A DNA stretch of 64,000 nt from positions 620,001 through 684,000 of the forward strand of contig NZ_AEYF01000044.1 in NCBI RefSeq assembly GCF_000292525.1, written 5' to 3'. This document shows, in pieces, positions 44,869 through 54,356 of this stretch. How positions within the stretch are numbered: the stretch's first letter is position 1; the number at the start of each line of letters is the position of its first letter. The notes below the pieces were generated by a model. It was not told where the DNA came from. It saw only the letters and a list, made by a program, of their open reading frames with translations, and made no database searches. Made by a program: the position numbers and the translations under genes. The stretch comes from Rhizobium sp. CCGE 510. GTDB lineage: Bacteria > Pseudomonadota > Alphaproteobacteria > Rhizobiales > Rhizobiaceae.

Positions 44869-45833
44869 CATCGCATTTGAAAAAGGTCGAACTGCACTGC
44901 CATCTGGAGGGTGCGGCACCTCCGGTTCTGACCGAGGCGCAGGCGCGCAAGTATGGCGTCGATATCAGCGGCGAGCTTCGCGGCGGCGCCTATATCTGGC
45001 ATGATTTCGCAAGCTTCCTCGAATGTTACGACAAGGTTTCCGAGGTCTACAGGACCGAGGAGGACTATGCGCTTCTGACCGAAACCTATCTCGACCAGCT
45101 CGCCGGCATCAATTCGATCTACAGCGAACTAATCGTTTCTCCCGACCACGGCAAACGCATCGGTCTCGGCGCCGACGCCTATATATCGGGCATCTGCGAA
45201 GGCATCCGGCGGGCCCGGGAAAAGACCGGCATCGAGGCCCGGCTGATCGTTACCGGCGAGCGGCATTTCGGTCCGGAGAGCGTCATCGGTGCCGCCGAAT
45301 ACGCGGCTAAGGCCGGCAATCCTCTGATTACCGGCTTCAACCTTGCCGGCGAAGAGCGGATGGGACGCGTCGCCGACTATGCCAGGGCCTTCGATATCGC
45401 CCGCGATGCCGGCCTCGGGCTCACCATCCATGCCGGCGAGGTCTGCGGCGCCTTCAGTGTCGCCGACGCGCTCGATGCCGTGCGCCCCTCACGCATCGGC
45501 CATGGCGTGCGCGCCATCGAGGATCTCGATCTGGTGAAGCGGCTTGCCGATCTCGGCACCGTGCTCGAGATCTGCCCGGGCTCCAATATCGCGCTTAAGG
45601 TCTTTCCCGATTTCGCTTCGCATCCGCTGCGCCGGCTGAAGGAAGCCGGCGTGCGGGTGACGATCAGCTCGGACGATCCGCCGTTCTTTCATACCTCGCT
45701 TGAGCGGGAATACGAACTTGCCGCCGAGGCTTTCGGCTTCAGCGACGACGAGATCGATGCCATGACGCGCACGGCGATCGAGGCGGCCTTCGTCGACGAG
45801 GAGACACGCAAGGCCCTGCTCGCTCGGCTTTGA
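44865..45833 (+). CDS. add: Adenosine deaminase
   Basis: A 322-residue amidohydrolase that converts (deoxy)adenosine to (deoxy)inosine. Zinc and catalytic residues are visible in VELHCHLEGAAPP, TIHAGEVCG, RIGHGVRA and TISSDDPPFF. A GTG at 44865 overlaps the last codon and stop of deoB, which signals translational coupling. Confidence 0.95.
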   Translation: MTSHLKKVELHCHLEGAAPPVLTEAQARKYGVDISGELRGGAYIWHDFASFLECYDKVSEVYRTEEDYALLTETYLDQLAGINSIYSELIVSPDHGKRIGLGADAYISGICEGIRRAREKTGIEARLIVTGERHFGPESVIGAAEYAAKAGNPLITGFNLAGEERMGRVADYARAFDIARDAGLGLTIHAGEVCGAFSVADALDAVRPSRIGHGVRAIEDLDLVKRLADLGTVLEICPGSNIALKVFPDFASHPLRRLKEAGVRVTISSDDPPFFHTSLEREYELAAEAFGFSDDEIDAMTRTAIEAAFVDEETRKALLARL

Positions 45834-45945
45834 AAGCTAAATGTGGAGCGAGGTGGGGATGATCGGCGCAAATTGGCCGCCACTCTTGCAGTCGGGCCGA
45901 TTTCCGTGAAAGAAACAGTCGATAGAAAGAATGAAAGGCTTACCC

Positions 45946-46575
45946 ATGGACGGCGTCACGGTCATCGATCACCCGCTGGTGCAGCACAAACTCACCATCA
46001 TGCGGCGCAAGGAGACATCGACGGGAAGTTTCCGGCGGTTGCTGCGCGAAATCTCGACGCTGCTCTGTTACGAGGTGACCCGCGATCTCGAACTGACGAT
46101 GGAAACGATCGAGACGCCGTTGCAGACGATGGAATCGCCGATCCTCGAGGGCAAGAAGCTGGTCTTCGCCTCGATCCTGCGCGCCGGCAACGGGCTTCTC
46201 GAAGGCATGCTTGATCTCGTGCCGTCCGCTCGCGTCTCGCATATCGGCGTCTACCGCGACCACGAAACGCTGCAGCCGGTCGAATATTATTTCAAGGCGC
46301 CGGAAGACGTGGCCGAGCGGCTGATCATCGTCGTCGACCCAATGCTTGCAACCGGCAATTCGTCGATCGCCGCGATCGACAAGCTCAAGGAACGCGGCGC
46401 CCACAATATCCGCTTCCTCTGCCTGCTTGCCGCCCCGGAAGGCATCCGCAACTTCCGCGCTGCGCATCCCGATGTTCCGGTATTCACCGCCTCGATCGAC
46501 AGTCATCTCAACGAAAAGGGCTATATCATGCCCGGTCTCGGCGATGCCGGCGACCGCATGTACGGCACCAAGTAA
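45946..46575 (+). CDS. upp: Uracil phosphoribosyltransferase
   Basis: The 209-residue enzyme makes UMP from uracil and PRPP. The PRPP loop is [12 protein letters not shown], and the uracil site is in the C-terminal [16 protein letters not shown]. The ATG at 45946 has AAAGG 7 bases upstream; an in-frame ATG at 45931 is less well placed. A strong terminator follows the gene. Confidence 0.97.
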
Positions 46576-46610
46576 TTTCAGCTTTCGTTTACCCAATCGC
46601 AAGACTTTAA

Positions 46611-46638
46611 GGCCCGGTGGTTCATTCCGGGCCTTTTC
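46611..46638 (+). terminator. Rho-independent terminator of deoB-add-upp
   Basis: GGCCCGG-TGGTTCATT-CCGGGCC followed by TTTTCGTT, 36 bp after the upp stop codon. Confidence 0.85.
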
Positions 46639-46737
46639 GTTGGTGATATTAGCAACTTGTCAGCACTTGAGGTTTAGCAATCCTGAAGCATGAGGCCCCA
46701 CATGAAGCGGGGTTTATACAGGAAGGATTTCTGTTTC

Positions 46738-47271
46738 ATGCTCGTGCGTACCGTCCTATTCGCCAGCATCGCCGCGGTGCTCGCAACACAGGTGCCTTCC
46801 TTCTTCGGAGACACCGGCCAGCAGTCTGCTGGCGCTCTTTCCGCCAATTACCTATCGACCGAAAGCGACAAGCCCGCGGCACCCGCACCGGTCTCCGGCA
46901 GCAATGCGATCCGTCTGCAAGCGGATGCGCAAGGGCATTATACCGGCGGCTTCAAGATCAACGGCAAGCCGGTGCAAGGCCTGATCGATACTGGCGCCAC
47001 CTATGTCGCGCTCAACGAGACGCTCGCCCGCCGATTGGGCTTCACCGCCAACCAACTCGATTTCCGCTACGGGGTGAACACCGCGAACGGCCAGACGAAG
47101 GCGGCACACGTGATGCTCGACCGGGTCGAAATCGGCGGTATCCGTGTGCGCGACGTCGAAGCGTTCGTCCTCAAGGACGAAGCGCTGACGACGACGCTGG
47201 TCGGCATGAGCTTTCTGCAAAAGCTCGCCTCCTATTCCGTCGCCGACGGTTCGCTCAGCCTGAAGCAATAA
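46738..47271 (+). CDS. Retropepsin-like aspartic protease (TIGR02281 type), membrane-anchored
   Basis: A 177-residue protein with an N-terminal hydrophobic segment (TVLFASIAAVLATQVPSFF) and a single retropepsin-like domain. Its active site is GLIDTGATYVALN (DTGAT). A second hydrophobic-Gly strand, TTLVGMSFLQKL, resembles the clan AA hydrophobic loop. It should dimerise to be active, in the periplasm. AAGGA lies before the ATG at 46738; an ATG at 46702 is possible. It has no evident link to the nucleoside genes around it. Confidence 0.85.
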   Translation: MLVRTVLFASIAAVLATQVPSFFGDTGQQSAGALSANYLSTESDKPAAPAPVSGSNAIRLQADAQGHYTGGFKINGKPVQGLIDTGATYVALNETLARRLGFTANQLDFRYGVNTANGQTKAAHVMLDRVEIGGIRVRDVEAFVLKDEALTTTLVGMSFLQKLASYSVADGSLSLKQ

Positions 47272-47275
47272 ACCA

Positions 47276-48583
47276 TCAGATCCGGGTCGAAATCACCGGC
47301 TCCAGCTCCGGCTTTTCCTCGGTGATGCGGCAGTGCGCGGCAAGTGCCGCCACTGCCCGGTCCGCAGCTGCTTCATCGGCGGCGTGAACCAGCGCGATCG
47401 GTTCACCGGCGCTGACACGGGTGCCAAGCGGCAAGAGCTCGGAGAAGCCGACGCGATGATCGATCCGGTCGGCCGGATGACGTCTTCCGCCGCCGAGATC
47501 GATGACGCTGATGCCGATACCGCGCGTATTACAGGCGGCAAGCCAGCCGGACCGAGGGGCGAGAACAGGTTTTTCCACAGGCGCCCTGGCCAGATATTTG
47601 CCGGGGTTTTCGATGAGATCGGCCGGGCCGCCGAGCATGGAGACCATGCGGGCGAAAACCTCTGCCGCCCGTCCGGATGACAGGGCCTTGCGCGCCATCC
47701 CCTCGCCTTCATCAGCGGAAGGTGCAACGCCCGATTTCACCAGCATTTCGGCGGCGAAGGCAAGAACGACGGTTTCGAGCCGCGTGTCCGTTTTTCCACC
47801 CGTCAGGAAATCCAGGCAGTTGCGCATCTCGACCGTGTTGCCGGCGGCATCGGCGAGCGGCTGGTTCATGTCGGTGATCAGCGCCGAGGTGGTGACACCT
47901 GCGCCATTGGCGACCTCGACCAGCGACTGCGCCAGGATCTCCGCCTGGGCACGGTCTGTCATGAAGGCGCCGTTGCCGACCTTGACGTCGAGCACCAGCG
48001 TCTGGAGCCCGGCCGCAAGTTTCTTCGACAGGATGGAGGCGGTGATGAGGGGAATGGAATCGACGGTGGCAGTCACATCGCGCACGGCATAGAGCCTGCC
48101 GTCGGCAGGCGCCAGAGCCCCGGTCTGACCGATGATGGCGCATCCGGCTTCCTTGACGACCTTGTGGAACAGGTCGGCATCCGGAGTGATCATATAGCCG
48201 GGAATGGATTCGAGTTTATCCAGCGTGCCGCCGGTATGGCCGAGGCCGCGCCCTGAAATCATCGGAACGGCGAGGCCGCAGGCCGCTGCGATCGGCGCCA
48301 GCATCAGCGAAACATTGTCGCCGACCCCTCCGGTTGAATGTTTGTCGGCGATCGGGCGGTCGATATCGGCCCATTGCAGCCGGTCGCCGGAGTCTGCCAT
48401 CGCCAGCGTCAGGGCGACGGTCTCGGCCCGCGACATGCCCTTGAACCAGACGGCCATGGCGAAGGCGCCGATCTGGCCTTCCGACATTTGTCCAGCAGCG
48501 AGGGCCGCGATGAAGGACCGGATATCGTCGGGGTCGAGTTCGTCGCCATCGCGCTTGCGCCGGATGATCTCCTGCGGGATCAT
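47276..48583 (-). CDS. deoA: Thymidine phosphorylase
   Basis: The 435-residue enzyme splits thymidine or deoxyuridine with phosphate. The family signature is ADKHSTGGVGDNVSLMLAP with the phosphate-binding region, then GRGLGHTGGTLDKLESIPG, and the C-terminal barrel-sandwich domain. It is the last gene of the eight-gene nucleoside run, 1 bp after deoC. Confidence 0.97.
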   Translation of the reverse strand: MIPQEIIRRKRDGDELDPDDIRSFIAALAAGQMSEGQIGAFAMAVWFKGMSRAETVALTLAMADSGDRLQWADIDRPIADKHSTGGVGDNVSLMLAPIAAACGLAVPMISGRGLGHTGGTLDKLESIPGYMITPDADLFHKVVKEAGCAIIGQTGALAPADGRLYAVRDVTATVDSIPLITASILSKKLAAGLQTLVLDVKVGNGAFMTDRAQAEILAQSLVEVANGAGVTTSALITDMNQPLADAAGNTVEMRNCLDFLTGGKTDTRLETVVLAFAAEMLVKSGVAPSADEGEGMARKALSSGRAAEVFARMVSMLGGPADLIENPGKYLARAPVEKPVLAPRSGWLAACNTRGIGISVIDLGGGRRHPADRIDHRVGFSELLPLGTRVSAGEPIALVHAADEAAADRAVAALAAHCRITEEKPELEPVISTRI

Positions 48584-48584
48584 C

Positions 48585-49361
48585 TCAATAGCTCGACGCC
48601 GCAGCCGATGCAGACTGTGTTCCGCTCAGAACCGCCAGGATATCGTCAAGCAGGCCGGAAGCGCCGAATCGGAAGGTCGACGGCATCGCCCAGTCGGGCG
48701 CCATGATGGTTTCGGCAAGGCTGAGATAGAGCGCCGCATCGGCCACCGAACCGATGCCGCCGGCCGGCTTGAAGCCAACCTTGCGGCCGCTCTCGCGAAT
48801 GGCGCGGATCATGATGTCGGCGGCTTCCAGCGTCGCGTTGACGGCGACCTTGCCGGTAGAGGTCTTGATGAAATCGGCGCCCGCGTCGATCGCGAGTTCG
48901 GAGGCGCGGCGGATCAATGCTGCATCCTTTAACTCGCCGCTTTCGACGATGACCTTCAGAAGGACAAGGCCGACGCATTCGGCGCGCACGGCCCTGACCA
49001 TGTCGGTCACCGCCTTCTCATTGCCGGAAATCAGCTTGCGATAGGGGATGACCAGATCGATCTCGTCAGCGCCATCGGCAATCGCCTCGCGTGTTTCGGC
49101 GGCGACGTCGGCCACTTCCATATCGCCGGAGGGGAAGTTGACGACGGTGGCGATGCGCACGGCATGGCCGGTACCGAGGATATTGCGGGCCTGAGCGACG
49201 AAGCGCGGCCAGATGCAGATTGCAGCGCTGTTGCCGTAGGGCGTCTGCGCGCGGGCGCAGAGCACATCGATCTGCGCCTCGGTGCAATCGTCCTTCAAAT
49301 TGGTGAGATCGAGCAGGGAAAGGGCGACAGCCGCCGTTTCCCGGATGGAATGGCTATTCAT
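48585..49361 (-). CDS. deoC: Deoxyribose-phosphate aldolase
   Basis: The 258-residue class I aldolase cleaves deoxyribose-5-P to glyceraldehyde-3-P and acetaldehyde. The proton-relay Asp and Lys are in EIDLVIPYRK, and the Schiff-base Lys is in DFIKTSTGK. VVNFPSGD and FKPAGGIG are further landmarks. The start at 49361 uses AGAGGAA, which lies at the edge of the RIME-like repeat that separates it from punA. Confidence 0.96.
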   Translation of the reverse strand: MNSHSIRETAAVALSLLDLTNLKDDCTEAQIDVLCARAQTPYGNSAAICIWPRFVAQARNILGTGHAVRIATVVNFPSGDMEVADVAAETREAIADGADEIDLVIPYRKLISGNEKAVTDMVRAVRAECVGLVLLKVIVESGELKDAALIRRASELAIDAGADFIKTSTGKVAVNATLEAADIMIRAIRESGRKVGFKPAGGIGSVADAALYLSLAETIMAPDWAMPSTFRFGASGLLDDILAVLSGTQSASAAASSY

Positions 49362-49372
49362 CTTCACTTCCT

Positions 49373-49489
49373 CTGGAGCATGATGCCGAAAAGTGTGGGC
49401 GGTTTTCTCATGACATCATGCTCTAACTATATCATTTAGAACAGGATTCAGATTTTAGGCCGGCCCGGCCTAAAATCATCCTGTTCTAG
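49373..49489 (-). repeat. RIME-like palindromic repeat, copy B
   Basis: A 117-bp element with the same two palindromes as 16114-16230, here reversed in the window but in the same direction relative to its flanking genes. It occupies the whole punA-deoC gap. At one end it supplies the last codons and stop of punA; at the other it touches the deoC ribosome-binding site. Confidence 0.85.
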
Positions 49490-50276
49490 CCGCAATCATG
49501 TCTTTCAATATGGCGGCGAGACGGGCGCCGCCGATGGGCGCCATGTCCTTGGTTTCTTCATGGCTGAGCTCATTGCCGGTCATGCCTGCCCCATAGTTGG
49601 TGATAACCGAGGCGGCGGCAACCCTCAGGCCCAGCATTCTTGCGATGATCACCTCGGGCACCGTCGACATGCCGACGGCATCGGCGCCGAGGATGCGGGC
49701 CATGCGGATTTCGGCCGGCGTTTCGAAGCTCGGGCCCGAGAACCACATATAGACACCGCGCGCCAGCTCGATTTCGAGCTTTGCCGCTGCCCTTTGCATC
49801 GCCGCGGCGAGGCCTGCATCATAGGCATTGGTCATGCCGACGAAACGATGATCGCTTTCCTCGCCGATCAGCGGGTTCATGCCGGAATAGTTGATGTGAT
49901 CGGTGATCTGCATCACCGACCCGGGCGGCAGGTCGTCGCGCAGCGATCCGGCAGAATTGGTCAGGATCAACGCTTCGACGCCGAGCGCCTTCAGCACCTC
50001 GATCGGCAGGCGCATGGCGCCGGCATCGCCCTTCTCATAATAATGAACGCGGCCGGAGAGCATGACGACAGGCACGCCGCCAAGGCGGCCGGCGACGACT
50101 TCGCCTGCATGGCCGGAGACGGCACTGACGGGAAAGCCCGGCAGGTCGCGATAGGGAACGCGGACGGCGCCGTCCAACTGGCCGACGAGGGAGCCGAGAC
50201 CGGAGCCGAGCACGATGCCGTGGCGCGGCTTGATGCCGCCGAGCAATGCGGCAAGCAGGTTGACTGTCGCCTTCAT
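49476..50276 (-). CDS. punA: Purine nucleoside phosphorylase
   Basis: A 266-residue trimeric-type PNP that phosphorolyses inosine and guanosine. It has the phosphate loop GIVLGSGLGSLV, the His region SGHAGEVVAG, and the base-binding parts MWFSGPSFETPAEIRM and ITNYGAGMTGNELSHEE. Its ATG overlaps the cdd stop (ATGA). The C-terminal residues ARTG and stop are encoded inside the RIME-like repeat, so the repeat insertion may have changed the tail. Confidence 0.95.
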   Translation of the reverse strand: MKATVNLLAALLGGIKPRHGIVLGSGLGSLVGQLDGAVRVPYRDLPGFPVSAVSGHAGEVVAGRLGGVPVVMLSGRVHYYEKGDAGAMRLPIEVLKALGVEALILTNSAGSLRDDLPPGSVMQITDHINYSGMNPLIGEESDHRFVGMTNAYDAGLAAAMQRAAAKLEIELARGVYMWFSGPSFETPAEIRMARILGADAVGMSTVPEVIIARMLGLRVAAASVITNYGAGMTGNELSHEETKDMAPIGGARLAAILKDMIAARTG

Positions 50277-50662
50277 CCGAGTTCGGTCTCGAAGCTGAAG
50301 GGAAGCAGCTCTTCCATCGTCATGGTCTTCTGCACGCCAGTCTCATCGCAAAGATAGATCCTCGTCTCCTTGGAGGCGAATTCGGAGATTTTCTGGCGGC
50401 AACCGCCGCAGGGCGGGCAGAGCGGCAGCTTCTCGGCAATGACCGCCATTTCGACGATTTTCTTGGCGCCGCCCATGATCATGGCGCCGATCGCCGTCGG
50501 CTCGGCACACCATCCTTGTGGAAAGGACAGGTTTTCGATGTTGGCGCCGGTATAGACCTTGCCGTCCTCGGCACGGATCGCCGCGCCGACCGGGAATTTG
50601 GAATAGGGCGCGTGCGCGAAGGCCATGGCGCCGCGAGCGGCTTCGAACAGATCGTGAGACAT
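50273..50662 (-). CDS. cdd: Cytidine deaminase
   Basis: The 129-residue zinc enzyme turns (deoxy)cytidine into (deoxy)uridine. The signature is TGANIENLSF, WCAEPTAIG (Cys ligand and catalytic Glu) and PPCGGCRQ (two Cys ligands). The ATG at 50662 follows GGAGCGTTGAT and lies 1 bp after the permease stop. Small homotetrameric type. Confidence 0.96.
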   Translation of the reverse strand: MSHDLFEAARGAMAFAHAPYSKFPVGAAIRAEDGKVYTGANIENLSFPQGWCAEPTAIGAMIMGGAKKIVEMAVIAEKLPLCPPCGGCRQKISEFASKETRIYLCDETGVQKTMTMEELLPFSFETELG

Positions 50663-50663
50663 A

Positions 50664-51635
50664 TCAACGCTCCTTCGTATAGGGCACGCCGCCGGCTTTC
50701 GGCGGGGTCGCGACGCCGATGAAGCCGGCAAGCAGGATGCAGGTCAGGATATAGGGCAGCGCCTGGAAGACCTGTACCGGCACTTCGCCGATCAGCGGCA
50801 CCTGCTTGCCCTGCATGAAATTGGCCAGCGCATCGAGGAAACCGAAAAGCAGGCAGGCAAACATGACCGGCACCGGCTTCCACTTGGCGAAGACCAGGGC
50901 GGCGAGCGCGATATAACCCTTGCCGGCCGACATGTCCTTGATGAAGGCGGCGGACTGGGCAATCGCCAGATAGGTGCCGGCAAAGCCGCAGAGGATGCCG
51001 GCGCACATGACGGCGCGGTAGCGCAGCCAGGCGACCGAGATGCCGGCGGTATCCACCGCACCCGGGTTTTCGCCGACGGCGCGCAGCCGCAGGCCGAAGC
51101 GGGTGCGGTAAAGCACCCACCAGGAAAACGGTACGGCAAGAAAGGCGAGGTAGGTCAGAATATTGTTGCCCGATATGACATTGGCATAGAGCGGGCCGAG
51201 GATCGGTATGTCGCGGGCGGCATCGGCACCCGGCAGGACGATCGGTGCGAAACGCGCATCCGGTGACAGCTGCGGCGTGCGCCCGCCTTGGCCGAACCAG
51301 GCCTGACCGAGCACGATGGTGATGCCGGCGATGAAGAAGTTGATCGCCACACCCGAGACGATCTGGTTGCCGCGGTTGGTGATCGAGGCAAAGCCATGCA
51401 CCAGGCTGAGTGCCACCGAACAGACGATGCCGGCGCCAAGCCCGAGCCAGGCCGAATCGGTGAGATAGGCGATGCAGGCGGCCGCAAAGGCCGAGCCCAG
51501 CATCTTGCCCTCAAGGCCGATATCGAAAATGCCGGCGCGTTCGGAAAACAGACCGGCAAGGGCGGTGAAGATCAGCGGGATCGACAGACGAATGGTCGAG
51601 CTCAGAACGCTGATGAAGATGTCATAATAATCCAT
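50664..51635 (-). CDS. Nucleoside ABC transporter permease (NupC-like)
   Basis: The 323-residue membrane protein of the BPD_transp_2 family has eight or more hydrophobic segments and the landmark FSERAGIFDIGLEGKMLG near the N-terminus, then VGENPGAVDTAGI. Homologues pair with BmpA-type nucleoside-binding proteins. AAGGAG precedes the ATG at 51635. It follows the other permease by 10 bp and precedes cdd. Confidence 0.92.
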   Translation of the reverse strand: MDYYDIFISVLSSTIRLSIPLIFTALAGLFSERAGIFDIGLEGKMLGSAFAAACIAYLTDSAWLGLGAGIVCSVALSLVHGFASITNRGNQIVSGVAINFFIAGITIVLGQAWFGQGGRTPQLSPDARFAPIVLPGADAARDIPILGPLYANVISGNNILTYLAFLAVPFSWWVLYRTRFGLRLRAVGENPGAVDTAGISVAWLRYRAVMCAGILCGFAGTYLAIAQSAAFIKDMSAGKGYIALAALVFAKWKPVPVMFACLLFGFLDALANFMQGKQVPLIGEVPVQVFQALPYILTCILLAGFIGVATPPKAGGVPYTKER

Positions 51636-51645
51636 CGCCCGCTCC

Positions 51646-52749
51646 TTAACCGCGCTTGAACTGTTGGTAGAGGCGCACCACCGCCGGCCGGAACATGTAT
51701 TCCAGCGCGCCGGCAAAGAGGATCACCAGACCCTGGATGACAAGGATCATCTCGCGGGTGATGTTCGGCATTTCGAAGGAAATCCAGTCGCCACCCTGGT
51801 AGAGGATGCCGAACAGGATCGCAGCGAAGACGATACCGAGCGGATGATTGCGCCCCATCAGCGAGACCGCGATGCCGACGAAGCCGGCACCACCGACGAA
51901 TTCCACCTGCAGGCGGGCCGACGAGCCCATGACCGGGTTCAGCGCCATCATGCCGGCGAGCGCGCCGGAGAGCAGCATGGCGATGATAACGATCCGAGCA
52001 TAGGGAATGCCAGCATAGTCGGCAGCCGTCGAGCTCACACCCAGCGTGCGCATCTCGAAGCCAAGCTTGGTGCGCCAGATCAGGACCCAGACAAACCAGG
52101 CGGCAAGAAGGGCGATGATAAAGGAGACGTTGAACGGCGCAGCACCCAGCTTGGCTCCGAACATCGTCATGAGCCAACCGAGCTTTGGAAGCTGCCCTCC
52201 CTCAAGGAAGGTGCGGGTTTCAGGCGCCATCTTGCCCGGCACGATCAGCACGTGCACCAGCAGATACACCATGAGCGCGGCGGCGATATAGTTGAACATG
52301 ATCGTGGTGATGACGATATGGCTGCCGCGCTTGGCCTGGAGGAAAGCGGGGATGAAGGCCCAGGCCGCACCAAAGAGACCTGCGCCAATGACGGCGATCG
52401 GCATCGTCACATACCAGGGAACGTAACGATCGAGCGCCAGTGCCACCAGCGCGCAGCCGAGACCGCCGACATAGGCCTGACCTTCAGAGCCGATGTTGAA
52501 GAGGCCGGCATGGATTGCCACCGCGACGGAGAGGCCAGTAAAAATGAAGCTCGTCGCATAGTAGAGCGTAAAGCCGATGCCTTCACCGTTGCCGAGCGCA
52601 CCCTCGATCAGCAGCGACAGCGCGTCGAGCGGGCTTTCGCCGATCAGCCAGACGACAAAACCGGAGATCAGGAAGGCGACGACGAGGTTCAAAAGCGGGA
52701 TCAGGCCGTAATTGATCCAGTGTGGTAGCGGAACGGAAGCAGTGCTCAT
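51646..52749 (-). CDS. Nucleoside ABC transporter permease (NupB-like)
   Basis: A 367-residue BPD_transp_2 permease with about ten hydrophobic segments, FNIGSEGQAYVGGLG as the family turn, RGSHIVITTIMFNYIAAAL, and a long loop around PETRTFLEGG. It forms a heterodimeric channel with the downstream permease. GAGG precedes the ATG at 52749; the ATPase gene ends 7 bp upstream. Confidence 0.92.
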   Translation of the reverse strand: MSTASVPLPHWINYGLIPLLNLVVAFLISGFVVWLIGESPLDALSLLIEGALGNGEGIGFTLYYATSFIFTGLSVAVAIHAGLFNIGSEGQAYVGGLGCALVALALDRYVPWYVTMPIAVIGAGLFGAAWAFIPAFLQAKRGSHIVITTIMFNYIAAALMVYLLVHVLIVPGKMAPETRTFLEGGQLPKLGWLMTMFGAKLGAAPFNVSFIIALLAAWFVWVLIWRTKLGFEMRTLGVSSTAADYAGIPYARIVIIAMLLSGALAGMMALNPVMGSSARLQVEFVGGAGFVGIAVSLMGRNHPLGIVFAAILFGILYQGGDWISFEMPNITREMILVIQGLVILFAGALEYMFRPAVVRLYQQFKRG

Positions 52750-52756
52750 AAAGGCC

Positions 52757-54280
52757 TCACGCGGCAATGCCGGCCATCATCAGGCCGAGGGTCTGTTCAC
52801 CGGCATCGGGCGTCTTCTCGCCGACCACATGGCCGGCAAACATGACAAGGATACGGTCTGAAAGGGAGCGGATTTCATCGAGTTCGACGGAGACGAGCAG
52901 GATCGCCTTGCCGGCGTCGCGCATTTCGATGATCCGGCGGTGGATGAATTCGATGGCGCCGATATCGACGCCGCGGGTCGGCTGGCCGATGATCAGCATC
53001 TTCGGATCGCGCTCAATCTCGCGTGCAACGACGATCTTCTGCTGGTTGCCGCCGGAAAAATTCGCTGTCTTCAACCGCGGGTTCGGCGGGCGGATGTCGT
53101 ATTTCTCGATCATCCCCATTGCATCCTTGCGGATCGCTTCGAGATCGAGCAGCGGGCCTTTGCTGTAGCCCGGACGCCGGTGATAGCCGAGCACGGAATT
53201 TTCGTATTCTTCGAATTTCAGCACCAGGCCCATGTGGTGGCGGTCTTCCGGAATATGGGCGAGACCGAGCTCGCGCAGGCGGGCCGGATCGGCCTTGTCG
53301 ATCGTCTGGCCGTCGAGCAGGATTTCGCCGGAGGCCGGCTTGCGGATGCCGGCAATCGCCTCCAGCAATTCGGACTGGCCGTTGCCGGCAACCCCGGCGA
53401 TGCCGACGATCTCGCCGGCGCGCACGTCGAAGGAGACGTTGTCGACCATGGTGACGCCGCGATTGTCCTTGACCGAAAGGTTGCGGACGGAGAGCACGGC
53501 AGCTCCCGGGTTCGCCTCGCCCTTCTGCACGCGCAGCAGCACGCGGCGGCCGACCATCAGTTCGGCAAGCTCCTCCACCGTCGTTTCCGCCGTCTTGCGG
53601 GTCGCGACCATCTCGCCGCGGCGCATGACGGAAACCGTATCGGTGATCGCCATGATCTCGCGCAGCTTGTGGGTGATGAGGATGATCGTCTTGCCCTGGT
53701 CGCGCAACACCTTGAGAATGCGGAAGAGGTGGTCAGCCTCGGCCGGGGTCAGCACACCGGTGGGTTCGTCGAGGATCAGGATCTCGGCGCCGCGATACAT
53801 GGCTTTGAGGATTTCGACGCGCTGCTGCAGGCCGACCGGAAGCTCTTCGATCAGCGCGTCCGGATCGACCTCGAGGCCGTATTCCGTTTCCAGCCGCTTG
53901 AGTTCGGCGCGGGCCGATGCAACGCCTCTCGCCAGCAGCATGCCGCCTTCGGCGCCGAGCATGATGTTCTCAAGCACCGTGAAATTGTCGACCAGCATGA
54001 AATGCTGGTGCACCATACCGATGCCGGTGGCGATCGCCGCCTGGCTGTCGCGGATGGTGACGGGATCGCCGTTGACGCGGATCTCGCCGCTATCGGCATG
54101 GTAGAAACCGTAAATGATCGACATCAGCGTCGATTTGCCGGCGCCGTTTTCGCCGATGATCCCGTGGATCGTCCCCCTGGCAACGGTGAGGTTGATGTCC
54201 TTGTTGGCATGGACGGCACCGAATTTCTTATCGATGCCGACAAGCTCGATAGCGGGCTTATCTGTCACTGCAGGCTCCAA
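52757..54280 (-). CDS. Nucleoside ABC transporter ATPase with two nucleotide-binding domains (NupA-like)
   Basis: A 507-residue double ATPase. The first domain has Walker A GENGAGKST, a family-typical LPVGLQQRVEI in place of LSGGQ, and Walker B ILILDEPT. The second has a degenerate Walker A (GVAGNGQSE), NFSGGNQQK and IIGQPTRGVD, where the usual Walker B acidic pair is lost. This asymmetry is normal for sugar and nucleoside transporters of the class. It is separated from bmpA by a strong hairpin. Confidence 0.94.
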   Translation of the reverse strand: MEPAVTDKPAIELVGIDKKFGAVHANKDINLTVARGTIHGIIGENGAGKSTLMSIIYGFYHADSGEIRVNGDPVTIRDSQAAIATGIGMVHQHFMLVDNFTVLENIMLGAEGGMLLARGVASARAELKRLETEYGLEVDPDALIEELPVGLQQRVEILKAMYRGAEILILDEPTGVLTPAEADHLFRILKVLRDQGKTIILITHKLREIMAITDTVSVMRRGEMVATRKTAETTVEELAELMVGRRVLLRVQKGEANPGAAVLSVRNLSVKDNRGVTMVDNVSFDVRAGEIVGIAGVAGNGQSELLEAIAGIRKPASGEILLDGQTIDKADPARLRELGLAHIPEDRHHMGLVLKFEEYENSVLGYHRRPGYSKGPLLDLEAIRKDAMGMIEKYDIRPPNPRLKTANFSGGNQQKIVVAREIERDPKMLIIGQPTRGVDIGAIEFIHRRIIEMRDAGKAILLVSVELDEIRSLSDRILVMFAGHVVGEKTPDAGEQTLGLMMAGIAA

Positions 54281-54282
54281 AT

Positions 54283-54324
54283 AAGAAAAGGGCGTATGGC
54301 GAAAATCCCCTCCGCCATACGCCC
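54283..54324 (-). terminator. Terminator or attenuator between binding protein and ATPase genes
   Basis: GGGCGTATGGCG pairs perfectly with CGCCATACGCCC around an 11-base loop. On the minus strand TTTTCTTATT follows. It lies 33 bp after the bmpA stop and should let the binding protein be made in excess over the membrane parts. Confidence 0.85.
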
Positions 54325-54356
54325 GATCTCAATCGTCGATCACTTCCGGGCGCGGA

